Below are positions 1-8,062 of a stretch of DNA of 64,000 nucleotides, in pieces; position 1 is the stretch's first letter; every line of letters begins with the position of its first letter. The position numbers were made by a program, and so were the translations under genes. The notes beneath the pieces were generated by a model. It saw only the letters and a list, made by a program, of their open reading frames with translations. It was not told the origin of the DNA and searched no databases. The stretch spans positions 7,040-71,039 of the forward strand of contig CAJUJJ010000014.1 of NCBI GenBank assembly GCA_910586765.1. The letters run 5' to 3'. Origin of the DNA: an uncultured Clostridia bacterium. Its GTDB lineage: Bacteria; Bacillota; Clostridia; Lachnospirales; Anaerotignaceae.

Positions 1-255
1 AGTATAGTTAGTAGTGTTGTTTTATAGTAAGGACATTCACACACAACAAATTATCCAATATCATCTATTATATTTTGAAAAACTTTATACGGGAATACAA
101 TGTCATGATTATTGTGGTATTTTTTTTGTTTTAAGATAAATTATGAAGTTTATTGTAATATTATATAGTAATGAGTAACATTTTGACAGTATTTTGTGTG
201 TAAAAATTAGGAACCTTTATTTTGATTTGTGTCAAAAAATTAAAAATGAAAGCGG

Positions 256-284
256 TTGACAAAGTATAAAAAGGGTGATACTAT
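256..284 (+). promoter_or_regulatory. Promoter of nifS-nifU
   Basis: TTGACA at 256-261 and TACTAT at 279-284 are separated by exactly 17 bases, a good vegetative sigma-factor promoter. The predicted start of transcription lies near 291, inside the palindrome described next. Bases 1-255 are A+T-rich, and I see no gene or clear signal in them. Confidence 0.75.
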
Positions 285-321
285 ATATCATATAATTCAT
301 ATAGGAATTATATGATATATA
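282..321. promoter_or_regulatory. Perfect 17-bp inverted repeat over the nifS promoter
   Basis: Arms 282-298 and 305-321 are perfectly complementary with a 6-base centre. The repeat covers the -10 box and the predicted transcription start, where a repressor operator would sit. In RNA it would form a 17-bp hairpin near the 5' end of the nifS message. There is no U-tract, so it is not a terminator. Which factor binds, for example an Rrf2-type (IscR/CymR) regulator, is inference; no such gene is in the window. Confidence 0.6.
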
Positions 322-378
322 CAAATACGATATGTCCTATTACTTTAAAAATAATTTAAAATAAGGAGTGTATTTTGA

Positions 379-1560
379 ATGAAAACAAATATATATTTTG
401 ACAATGCAGCAACTACACCAGTAAGAAAAGAGGTATATGATGAAATATTGCCTTACTTTATGCAGTATTATGGTAATGCCTCAAGTGTATATACTATAGC
501 AAGAGAAAGCAAAAAGGCATTAGAAAAGGCAAGGCAACAAGTTGCAAAGGCATTAAATGCAGATACAGAAGAAATTTATTTTACAGCAGGAGGCTCAGAG
601 AGTGATAATTTTGCATTGAAAGGCATTGCAGAGGCAATGCAGAAAAAAGGAAAACATATTATTACAACACAAATAGAGCATCATGCGATATTACACACTT
701 GCGAATACTTACAGCAAAGAGGATTTGAAATCACTTATTTACCAGTAGATGAATATGGTAAAATTCGTTTAGAAGATTTAAAAAAGGCGATACGTAAAGA
801 CACAATATTGATTTCTGTAATGTTTGCAAATAACGAAATTGGTACAATACAACCTATTAAACAAATTGGAGAAATTGCAAGACAAAAAGGCATTTATTTT
901 CATACAGATGCTGTTCAGGCAGTAGGTCATGTAAAAATTGATGTAAAAGAAATGAATATTGATTTGCTTTCTCTGTCGGGACATAAATTATGTGCACCAA
1001 AGGGAATAGGTGCAATTTATATTAAAAAAGGAGTTGCAATACAGCCTTTTATACATGGAGGAGCACAAGAGAAAAAAAGACGTGCAGGAACAGAAAATAT
1101 TGCAGGTATTGTAGGATTGGGAAAAGCAATAGAGTTGGCAAATGAAGAAATAGAGGAAAATACAAAAAAACTTGTATTTTTGAGAGATAAATTAATAAAT
1201 GGTATATTAGAAAATATTCCTTATAGTAAACTAAATGGACACCCAACAGATAGATTGCCAGGAAATTGCAATATATCATTTGATTTTATAGAAGGAGAAG
1301 CTATGCTACTACTTTTGGATAGTAAAGGAATTGCAGCATCAAGTGGTTCCGCTTGTACTTCTGGTTCATTAGACCCTTCTCATGTACTTTTAGCAATAGG
1401 ATTGCCTCACGAAAAGGCACATGGTTCTTTGCGTATGACATTAGAACATTATAATACAGAGCAAGAAGTAGATACTGTTTTGAAAGAATTGCCTATGATT
1501 GTGTCAAAATTAAGAGATATGTCACCATTATATGAAACATTTTTAAAAGAGAAAAAATAA
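379..1560 (+). CDS. nifS: Cysteine desulfurase NifS/IscS family
   Basis: PLP enzyme that takes sulfur from L-cysteine as a persulfide for Fe-S clusters and tRNA thiolation. The 393-residue length is normal for the family. The PLP lysine is K203 in SGHKL, the histidine pair is H101-H102 after TTQIE, and the persulfide cysteine is C326 in the loop SSGSACTSG. The ATG at 379 follows AAGGAG. It is cotranscribed with the IscU-like scaffold 25 bases downstream, the usual clostridial nifS-nifU pair. MnmA, encoded near 11 kb, is a plausible sulfur acceptor. The dedicated regulator often found upstream is not in view. Confidence 0.95.
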   Translation: MKTNIYFDNAATTPVRKEVYDEILPYFMQYYGNASSVYTIARESKKALEKARQQVAKALNADTEEIYFTAGGSESDNFALKGIAEAMQKKGKHIITTQIEHHAILHTCEYLQQRGFEITYLPVDEYGKIRLEDLKKAIRKDTILISVMFANNEIGTIQPIKQIGEIARQKGIYFHTDAVQAVGHVKIDVKEMNIDLLSLSGHKLCAPKGIGAIYIKKGVAIQPFIHGGAQEKKRRAGTENIAGIVGLGKAIELANEEIEENTKKLVFLRDKLINGILENIPYSKLNGHPTDRLPGNCNISFDFIEGEAMLLLLDSKGIAASSGSACTSGSLDPSHVLLAIGLPHEKAHGSLRMTLEHYNTEQEVDTVLKELPMIVSKLRDMSPLYETFLKEKK

Positions 1561-1585
1561 TATTAATATACGGAGGAATATTATA

Positions 1586-2017
1586 ATGATGGAATACAGC
1601 GATAAAGTTATGGAGCATTTTATGAACCCAAGAAATGTGGGAGAAATTGAAAATGCCAGTGGCGTAGGTACAGTAGGAAATGCAAAATGCGGAGATATTA
1701 TGAAAGTGTACATTACTGTAGAAAATGGTATTATAAAAGATGCAAAATTTAAAACATTTGGCTGTGGTGCAGCAATCGCAACAAGTTCTATGGCAACAGA
1801 ACTGATAAAAGGCAAAAATATACAACAGGCATTAGAAATTACAAATGCTACTGTTATGGAAGCATTAGATGGATTGCCACCAGTAAAAGTACATTGTTCG
1901 TGTTTAGCAGAAGAAGCACTTCACGCTGCATTGTGGGATTATGCACAGAAAAATAATATCGTTATAGAAGGATTAAAAAAACCAGTAGATGATATAGAAC
2001 ATCTGCATAATGTATAA
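1586..2017 (+). CDS. nifU: Fe-S cluster assembly scaffold IscU/NifU N-terminal type
   Basis: Scaffold on which the partner desulfurase builds [2Fe-2S] or [4Fe-4S] clusters. The protein has 143 residues and only the IscU-like domain. Ligand candidates are C35 and D37 in NAKCGD, C60 in FGCGAA, and C104/C106 in KVHCSCLAEEA. It lacks the C-terminal Nfu domain of nitrogen-fixation NifU proteins, so it is a housekeeping scaffold. GGAGG at 1572-1576 precedes ATG 1586; the next codon is also ATG, so the start could be one residue later. A terminator follows directly. Confidence 0.94.
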   Translation: MMEYSDKVMEHFMNPRNVGEIENASGVGTVGNAKCGDIMKVYITVENGIIKDAKFKTFGCGAAIATSSMATELIKGKNIQQALEITNATVMEALDGLPPVKVHCSCLAEEALHAALWDYAQKNNIVIEGLKKPVDDIEHLHNV

Positions 2018-2024
2018 TTGTGAG

Positions 2025-2055
2025 GAGCCTCAAAATTTTAATGAGGCTCTTTTTT
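2025..2055 (+). terminator. Rho-independent terminator after nifU
   Basis: An 8-bp stem (2025-2032 with 2042-2049, gagcctca/tgaggctc) is followed by six T residues. It closes the nifS-nifU unit. Confidence 0.88.
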
Positions 2056-2129
2056 AATATAGTTTTATAAAATACTTTTATAAAATAAATTAATTATTGT
2101 TTTTTTACAAATACTTTGCGATATTTACA

Positions 2130-2158
2130 TTGATTTTTTGATAAATATGCTATAAAAT
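2130..2158 (+). promoter_or_regulatory. Promoter of transaldolase-transketolase
   Basis: TTGATT at 2130-2135, a 17-base spacer and TAAAAT at 2153-2158. It lies between the nifU terminator and the transaldolase gene. Confidence 0.6.
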
Positions 2159-2200
2159 GAAACTATAAATAAAAAATGGTAAAAGAAAGGACGAGGCATT

Positions 2201-2848
2201 ATGAAAATTTTTATTGATACTGCAAATGTGGAACATATTAGAGAGGCGAATGATTTAGGTGTAATTTGTGGCGTTACAACAAATCCTTCATTGATAGCAA
2301 AAGAAGGACGAGATTTTGTAGAAGTAGTAAAAGAAATTACAACAATAGTAGATGGCCCTATTAGTGCTGAAGTTATCAGCTTAGAGCATGAAGGTATGGT
2401 AAAAGAGGCGAGAGAATTAGTAAAAATACATAAAAATATTGTTATAAAAATTCCTATGACATTGGAAGGTCTCAAAGCAGTAAAAATATTAACAGCAGAA
2501 GGTATTAAAACAAATGTCACATTAATATTCTCTGCAACACAAGCACTTTTGGCTGCGAGAGCAGGCGCAACTTATGTTAGTCCTTTCCTTGGTAGAGTAG
2601 ATGATATTGGAACAGAAGGAATGAATTTAATTGAAGAAATTGTGGATATATTTGCTGTACATGGTATATCTACTGAAATTATTGCTGCAAGTATAAGAAA
2701 TCCTCTCCATGTTATCAATGCTGCAAGAGTAGGTTGTCATATTGCAACAATTCCTTATAATGTTATTGTACAAATGGCAAAACACCCATTAACAGATATT
2801 GGTATTGAAAGATTTTTGAAAGATTGGGAAACAGTACCTAAAAAATAA
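2201..2848 (+). CDS. tal: Transaldolase (FSA/TalC subfamily)
   Basis: Class I aldolase of the short transaldolase/fructose-6-phosphate aldolase family (215 residues; family members are about 215-220). It transfers a dihydroxyacetone unit in the non-oxidative pentose phosphate pathway. The Schiff-base lysine is K83 in VIKIPMT, and the N terminus MKIFIDTANV and the GVTTNPSL block are typical. It lies 36 bases upstream of transketolase, so the two enzymes that interconvert pentose and hexose phosphates are made together. Sequence alone does not separate transaldolase from fructose-6-phosphate aldolase activity; the transketolase neighbour favours transaldolase. Confidence 0.92.
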   Translation: MKIFIDTANVEHIREANDLGVICGVTTNPSLIAKEGRDFVEVVKEITTIVDGPISAEVISLEHEGMVKEARELVKIHKNIVIKIPMTLEGLKAVKILTAEGIKTNVTLIFSATQALLAARAGATYVSPFLGRVDDIGTEGMNLIEEIVDIFAVHGISTEIIAASIRNPLHVINAARVGCHIATIPYNVIVQMAKHPLTDIGIERFLKDWETVPKK

Positions 2849-2884
2849 GTCATAAAAAATAAAATATAGGAGTGAAGTTATTTT

Positions 2885-4870
2885 ATGGAACAAATAGAAC
2901 AATTATCTGTAAATACCATTCGTTTTCTTTCAGCAGAAGCAATACAAAAGGCAAATAGTGGTCACCCTGGATTGCCACTGGGAGCAGCACCAGCAGCATA
3001 TGCACTTTGGGCAAGAGAAATGAAACATAATCCAGCTAATCCAAACTGGGCAGATAGAGATAGATTTATATTGTCCGCAGGACATGGTTCAGCTATGCTG
3101 TATTCTCTTTTGCACTTGTTTGGCTATGGTTTAACAATAGAAGATTTAAAACAATTTCGTCAAAAAGGTTCTTTGACACCAGGACACCCAGAATATAAAT
3201 GGACAAAAGGTGTCGAAATTACAACAGGGCCTTTAGGACAAGGCATTGCCAATGCAGTTGGTTTTGCATTAGCTGAAAAACATTTAGCAGCAAAATTTAA
3301 TACACCAGAATATAAAATAGTAGACCATTATACATTTGTAATGTGTGGAGATGGCTGTTTGATGGAAGGCGTTTCATCAGAAGCAGCTTCTTTAGCAGCA
3401 ACAATGGGATTAGGAAAATTGATATTGCTTTATGACTCTAATAACATTACAATAGAAGGCAGTACAGATATTGCTTTTACAGAAGATGTATTAAAACGTT
3501 TTGAAGCATATGGCTGGCACGTACAAGAAGTGAGTGATGGTACAGACATCAATACCATTGCTAAGGCAATAGAATTTGCAAAAAGAGAGAAATCAAAACC
3601 ATCTATTATTAAAATAGATACCATTATTGGCTATGGTGCACCAAATAAACAAGGAAAAGCATCTGCACATGGAGAACCATTAGGAGAAGAAGAAATCAAA
3701 GCAGCAAAACAAAATGCAGGTTGGACAGAAACAGAGAGCTTTGCTGTACCACAACAAGTAGCAGAGCATATGAAAACATTGCAGTTAGAAGGAGCAAAAA
3801 AAGAACAAGAGTGGAATACACTTTTTGAACAATATAAAAAAGCAAATCCAGAATTAGCAAAAGAATGGGAAATTTGGCATAGTGATACATTGCCAGTAGA
3901 CTTATTAAATGATGAAGATTATTGGACATATGAAGGAGATATTGCTACAAGAGCATCATCTGAAAAAGTATTACAGAAATTGTCAAAAGCAGTACCAAAT
4001 TTAATGGGTGGTTCTGCGGATTTAGCACCTTCTAATAAATCTGTTATGAAAGATAGACCATATTATTCTGCACAAACACCAGAAGGAAGCAATATTCACT
4101 TTGGTATTAGAGAATTTGCTATGACAGCAATGGCAAATGGTATGGCAGCACATGGAGGATTGAGACCATATATTGCAGGATTTTTTGTATTTAGTGACTA
4201 TATGAAATCTGGCTTGAGAATGTCTGCACTGATGGAATTGCCAGTAATAAGCATTATGACACATGATAGTATAGGTGTAGGAGAAGATGGCCCTACGCAT
4301 CAACCAGTAGAACATTTAGCAGCATTAAGAAGCATGCCAAATTATACTGTATTTCGCCCTTGTGATACAAGAGAAACAGCAGCAGGTTGGTTGGCAGGGC
4401 TGATGTCTTCAACAACTCCTACCGCATTGATATTAACAAGACAAAATTTACCATTGCTTGAAGGCACAGGTAAAGAAGCATTAAAAGGTGCTTATGTACT
4501 GAAAGATTGTGAAGGAACACCAGATATATTGCTTATGGCAAGTGGTTCAGAAGTAGAATTGATATATAAAGCATATGATGTATTAGCAGAAAAAGGCATA
4601 AAAGCAAGAGTAATCAGTATGCCAAGTTTTGAACTATTTGAAAAACAATCACAAGAATATAAAGAAAGCGTGTTACCAAATGCAGTAAGAAATAGACTAG
4701 CAGTAGAAGCAGCATCTTCATTTGGTTGGCACAGATATGTAGGATTAGATGGAGCAACCATTACAATAGATGAATTTGGTGCATCTGCTCCAGCAGGTAC
4801 ATTGTTTAAAGAATTTGGCTTTACTGTAGAAAACGTAGTTGAAACAGCAGTAAAAGTAGTAGGTAAATAA
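2885..4870 (+). CDS. tkt: Transketolase
   Basis: TPP-dependent enzyme that moves two-carbon ketol units between sugar phosphates; full length at 661 residues. The Pyr/PP domains carry the expected residues: H27 in SGHPG, H67 in AGHGS, H101, the GDG start of the TPP motif at 155-157 ending in the DSNN block, and the later DGPTHQP block of the pyrimidine-binding domain. ATG 2885 follows TAGGAG. It is second in the operon with transaldolase and ends at a strong terminator. Confidence 0.97.
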   Translation: MEQIEQLSVNTIRFLSAEAIQKANSGHPGLPLGAAPAAYALWAREMKHNPANPNWADRDRFILSAGHGSAMLYSLLHLFGYGLTIEDLKQFRQKGSLTPGHPEYKWTKGVEITTGPLGQGIANAVGFALAEKHLAAKFNTPEYKIVDHYTFVMCGDGCLMEGVSSEAASLAATMGLGKLILLYDSNNITIEGSTDIAFTEDVLKRFEAYGWHVQEVSDGTDINTIAKAIEFAKREKSKPSIIKIDTIIGYGAPNKQGKASAHGEPLGEEEIKAAKQNAGWTETESFAVPQQVAEHMKTLQLEGAKKEQEWNTLFEQYKKANPELAKEWEIWHSDTLPVDLLNDEDYWTYEGDIATRASSEKVLQKLSKAVPNLMGGSADLAPSNKSVMKDRPYYSAQTPEGSNIHFGIREFAMTAMANGMAAHGGLRPYIAGFFVFSDYMKSGLRMSALMELPVISIMTHDSIGVGEDGPTHQPVEHLAALRSMPNYTVFRPCDTRETAAGWLAGLMSSTTPTALILTRQNLPLLEGTGKEALKGAYVLKDCEGTPDILLMASGSEVELIYKAYDVLAEKGIKARVISMPSFELFEKQSQEYKESVLPNAVRNRLAVEAASSFGWHRYVGLDGATITIDEFGASAPAGTLFKEFGFTVENVVETAVKVVGK

Positions 4871-4881
4871 ATCATATTCAT

Positions 4882-4919
4882 AAAAATAGGCTTTTAGTAT
4901 AACTAAGAGCCTATTTTTT
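4882..4919 (+). terminator. Rho-independent terminator after tkt
   Basis: An 11-bp stem (4882-4892 with 4908-4918) ends in a run of T. thpR starts only 20 bases later and no promoter is evident between them, so thpR may rely on read-through. Confidence 0.85.
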
Positions 4920-4938
4920 AAATAAGGAGAGTGACAGA

Positions 4939-5493
4939 ATGAGGACATTTATAGGGATTGCTATGAATGAAGAAATGAAACAGACATTATTTGAAATACA
5001 GCAACAATGTCGTCAAATGTGTAAAAAAGGAAATTTTACAGAAAAAGATAATTTTCATATGACACTGCATTTTATAGGAGAAACAAGAACAGAAGAAATA
5101 GAAGACTTAAAACAAGCTGTATATGAAACAGCAATACGAAATAAAGCATTTACATTGACATTGAAACAGTTAGGCGTATTTGAAAGAGGAGAAACAGGTG
5201 TATTATGGGCAGGTGTAGAAAAAAGTGGTGCACTTCTACATTTATTTGAGGGATTACAAAGAAGTTTATCAAAACAAGGATTTGCAAGAGAAAAGAAAAA
5301 ATTAAGCCCACATATGACATTAGCAAGACAGGCAGTACCATATCATTCTTTTATACAAATGCAAAAGTCCGTGCTTGTAGAACAAAAGCAATTTAAAGTG
5401 GACTGCATTACATTGTTTGAAAGTGTTAGGATAGGGACAAAACTGGTATATAAACCGCTTTTTACACAAGAATTGCAAAAAAAGAAGATATAA
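4939..5493 (+). CDS. thpR: RNA 2',3'-cyclic phosphodiesterase (2H family)
   Basis: 2H phosphoesterase that opens 2',3'-cyclic phosphates on RNA, formerly called 2'-5' RNA ligase. The two signature HxT motifs are H40-M-T42-L in the first half and H125-M-T127-L in the second, at the usual spacing in a 184-residue protein. The start is supported by AAGGAG upstream of ATG 4939. The cellular substrate in bacteria is poorly defined. Confidence 0.9.
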   Translation: MRTFIGIAMNEEMKQTLFEIQQQCRQMCKKGNFTEKDNFHMTLHFIGETRTEEIEDLKQAVYETAIRNKAFTLTLKQLGVFERGETGVLWAGVEKSGALLHLFEGLQRSLSKQGFAREKKKLSPHMTLARQAVPYHSFIQMQKSVLVEQKQFKVDCITLFESVRIGTKLVYKPLFTQELQKKKI

Positions 5494-5621
5494 TATATGT
5501 TAACAAAAAAAAATAAAATATTTCAAAATAATTAGAGGATATTTTATAAATAGTATAATATTTACTATAAATTTTATTGCATTTTTTTCAAAACACTATA
5601 GAAATTTTTGTGTAAATCATG

Positions 5622-5692
5622 TATAATGTGAATAGATTGGCAATGAAGGCGATTTTTTGGTATCGTAGTAAAACAAAATGTCGTTTTATTAT
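5622..5692 (+). promoter_or_regulatory. Possible promoter and leader hairpin before the acyl-CoA dehydrogenase
   Basis: The gap 5494-5751 contains a consensus -10 box TATAAT at 5622-5627, without a convincing -35. It also contains a 10-bp hairpin with two G-T pairs (5665-5674 with 5683-5692, loop of 8). If transcription starts near 5634 the hairpin sits in the leader. No terminator and no complete Rex-type palindrome was found. Confidence 0.35.
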
Positions 5693-5751
5693 TTGGTACT
5701 TTTGCAAAGATATTGCAAATATTTGTTTGTTTGTCGAAGGAGGACAGTTTT

Positions 5752-6894
5752 ATGGAGTTTAGTTTATCAAAAAAACATTTGTTACTGAAAGATTTGTACA
5801 AAAAATTTGCAGAAGAAGAAGTAAAACCTTTAGCAGAGGAATTAGATGAGCAAGAACGTTTCCCTGTGGAAACTGTAAAAAAATTGGCTAGATATGGATT
5901 TATGGGTATTCCATTTCCAAAAGAATATGGCGGTTCTGGAGCAGACAATTTAGCATATTCTATGGCAGTAGAAGAATTAGGAAAAGTATGTGCTACTACA
6001 GCAGTTGTTGTTTCTGCACATACATCATTGTGCTGTCAGCCAATATTCCAATTTGGTACAGAAGAACAAAAACAAAAATATTTAGTGCCATTGGCAAAAG
6101 GCGAAAAATTAGGTGCTTTTGGTTTAACAGAGCCTAGTGCAGGAACAGATGCTTCTATGCAGCAGACAAAGGCTGTGTTAGATGGTGATGAATATGTACT
6201 TAACGGCACAAAAATATTTATTACAAATGGAGAATATGCAGATACTTATGTTATTATTGCTATGACAGATATTTCAAAAGGCACAAGAGGCATTTCTGCA
6301 TTTATTGTAGAAAAAGGTACACCTGGTTTTTCATTTGGTAAAAAAGAAAGAAAAATGGGTATCAGAGGTTCAGCAACTTGTGAATTAGTATTTGAAAATT
6401 GTCGTATTCCAAAAGAAAATATATTAGGAAAAGAAGGACAAGGCTTTAAAATTGCTATGCAAACATTAGACGCTGGACGTATTGGTATTGCTTCTCAAGC
6501 ATTGGGCATTAGTGAAGGTGCTATTGACGAATGTATTAAATATGTTATGGAAAGAAAACAGTTCGGCAAAAAAATAGGTCAATTCCAAAATACACAATTT
6601 GAATTAGCAGATATGGCGACAAAAGTAGAAGCTGTAAAATTGCTTGTATATGAAGCAGCTTGTGAAAAAGATGCTCATAGACCTTATAGCCATTTGTCTT
6701 CTATGGCAAAATATTTGGCAGGTAGTACTGCAAGTGATGTAACAAGAAGATGCTTACAGTTATTCGGCGGATATGGATATACAAGAGAATATCCTATTGA
6801 AAGAATGATGAGAGATGCAAAAATCACTGAAATTTATGAAGGTACTTCAGAAGTACAAAAAATCGTTATTGCAAATTGGTTAAAATTAAAATAA
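5752..6894 (+). CDS. Acyl-CoA dehydrogenase, butyryl-CoA-dehydrogenase-like
   Basis: FAD enzyme that oxidises or reduces the alpha-beta bond of short acyl-CoA thioesters. It has 380 residues with the three-domain layout. Visible marks are the flavin/substrate stretch GLTEPSAGTDAS, the RKQFGKKIGQFQ block, GGYGYTREYPIERMMRD, and the catalytic glutamate E363 in IYEGTSEVQ, all typical of clostridial Bcd. The start is ATG 5752, preceded by AAGGAGG; an in-frame TTG at 5713 is rejected because it lacks a ribosome binding site. Unlike the usual bcd locus, no etfBA, crotonase or thiolase gene adjoins it, so its electron partner must be encoded elsewhere. Confidence 0.88.
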   Translation: MEFSLSKKHLLLKDLYKKFAEEEVKPLAEELDEQERFPVETVKKLARYGFMGIPFPKEYGGSGADNLAYSMAVEELGKVCATTAVVVSAHTSLCCQPIFQFGTEEQKQKYLVPLAKGEKLGAFGLTEPSAGTDASMQQTKAVLDGDEYVLNGTKIFITNGEYADTYVIIAMTDISKGTRGISAFIVEKGTPGFSFGKKERKMGIRGSATCELVFENCRIPKENILGKEGQGFKIAMQTLDAGRIGIASQALGISEGAIDECIKYVMERKQFGKKIGQFQNTQFELADMATKVEAVKLLVYEAACEKDAHRPYSHLSSMAKYLAGSTASDVTRRCLQLFGGYGYTREYPIERMMRDAKITEIYEGTSEVQKIVIANWLKLK

Positions 6895-6910
6895 TATTGA
6901 AATAATAAAA

Positions 6911-6946
6911 AAAGGACATTGAGAATACTGCTCTCAATGTCTTTTT
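6911..6946. terminator. Bidirectional terminator between convergent genes
   Basis: A 10-bp stem (6915-6924 with 6932-6941, gacattgaga/tctcaatgtc) is flanked by an A-run on the left and a T-run on the right. It can stop both the acyl-CoA dehydrogenase transcript and the opposing small gene, whose stop codon is at 6949. Confidence 0.88.
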
Positions 6947-6948
6947 TG

Positions 6949-7236
6949 TTACCAAGTAAGCCAACCATAAGTTTTATAATCTCTGTTTCTAGGTTTATAA
7001 TATGCCTGATGATATAAGTTTTGTTTTAACATTCTGCGAAATTTTCTGTTTGTCATTTTTCGAATGTATTTTGCTTCTTTTTTATACCAATGTCCTGTGA
7101 TACGATGATGTCTAAAATCTTGAAATGCTTTTTCTCTGGGATTTCCTCTGCATTGTTTTGGTGCATACATTTTTTTGATAATTTTTTTGTATTGCTGTTG
7201 TTCCCAGTATAAAATTTGTTTTTGTGTTTCATTCAT
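6949..7236 (-). CDS. Small, strongly basic protein of unknown function
   Basis: A 95-residue protein I do not recognise. It is very rich in Lys, Arg, His, Tyr and Trp with few acidic residues, which suggests nucleic-acid or polyanion binding (inference). It has no signal peptide or membrane segment, and a single Cys. It is likely real: AAAGGA lies 6-8 bases upstream of the ATG on the minus strand, and the gene ends exactly at a bidirectional terminator. Confidence 0.65.
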   Translation of the reverse strand: MNETQKQILYWEQQQYKKIIKKMYAPKQCRGNPREKAFQDFRHHRITGHWYKKEAKYIRKMTNRKFRRMLKQNLYHQAYYKPRNRDYKTYGWLTW

Positions 7237-7337
7237 ATCCTTTCATCAGTATGGGCTTTAGATTTACATAATAATGTATTTGCTCCATACTTAGAAAGGT
7301 GTCATTCTTTCTATCATTGAAATCCTCCCTATTATTT

Positions 7338-7922
7338 TTATGATTTTCTTTTTTTTGTTTTTTTCTTTTTGACAGAATAGCCAAAACTCCCTAATTTTTC
7401 TCCTAATGCGTAATAACAGCCATGAGAATAACAAATAGGATTTGTTTTGTTAAAATGGAATTTTCCCCTTTGGTCTAAATATTGCTCACTTACAGAAACA
7501 TTTACAACTTCTGCTAAAAACATATCATGTGTGCCTAGTGGTATAATGTCTTTCACAATACATTCTATATTGATGGGGCTTTCATATATAATAGGAGCAG
7601 AAACTTTTGCCCCTTTTACAGCAGTTAAATTCATTTCATTAAATTTGTCTATATCTCTGCCACTTTTGACACCACAGTAGTCGCAGGCAAAAGTCAATTT
7701 TTTTGTGACTAAATTAATAACAAATTCTTTAGATTGCTTTATAATATCATAAGAATGACGAGAATGACGCAGTGAAATATATGTCATAGGAGGGTCGCTG
7801 TTTATTGTACCTGTCCAAGCAACTGTAACAATATTTTTTTCTCCTTCCATATTTCCGCAAGAAACCATTACTACAGGTACAGGATAGAGTACAGTACCTG
7901 CTTTCCAGTGTTGTTTTGCCAT
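7338..7922 (-). CDS. Flavin reductase-like (FMN-binding split-barrel) protein
   Basis: 194-residue member of the flavin reductase-like/DIM6-NTAB group. These bind FMN and act as flavin or NAD(P)H-dependent reductases. The N-terminal strand block ending YPVPVVMVSC, the VAWTGTINSDPPMTYISLR segment and the KEFVINLVT stretch match that fold. The C terminus is a lysine-rich tail (KKKKTKKRKS). AAGGAG precedes the start. Its physiological partner is unknown; the gene is divergent from rsmF. Confidence 0.8.
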   Translation of the reverse strand: MAKQHWKAGTVLYPVPVVMVSCGNMEGEKNIVTVAWTGTINSDPPMTYISLRHSRHSYDIIKQSKEFVINLVTKKLTFACDYCGVKSGRDIDKFNEMNLTAVKGAKVSAPIIYESPINIECIVKDIIPLGTHDMFLAEVVNVSVSEQYLDQRGKFHFNKTNPICYSHGCYYALGEKLGSFGYSVKKKKTKKRKS

Positions 7923-7994
7923 AGTTTAACTCCTTCCCAAAATGGTATTTTTATTATGGTAACGAAAAAAAGAGGTTTTGTAAAGAAAAAAGTA

Positions 7995-8023
7995 TTGTAA
8001 TAATATTGTATTTTTTGTATGAT
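7995..8023 (+). promoter_or_regulatory. Promoter of rsmF
   Basis: TTGTAA at 7995-8000, a 17-base spacer and TATGAT at 8018-8023, about 40 bases before the rsmF start. A second overlapping pair (TTGTAA/TAATAT) lies just upstream. Confidence 0.5.
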
Positions 8024-8062
8024 AAACAATATTTATTAAAACAAAAAATAGGTGGTTTTATT

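Noticed and set aside
1..240. Gene end or RNA gene at the left edge
   Set aside because: No open frame, tRNA-like fold or terminator was convincing in this A+T-rich stretch.
1493..1825. 110-residue minus-strand frame across nifS-nifU, and similar antisense frames under most genes
   Set aside because: These are Phe/Ile/Leu/Cys-rich shadows of A-rich coding strands and lack ribosome binding sites.
5494..5520. Rex-type redox operator before the acyl-CoA dehydrogenase
   Set aside because: Only one half (GTTAACAA) is present; the inverted partner is missing.
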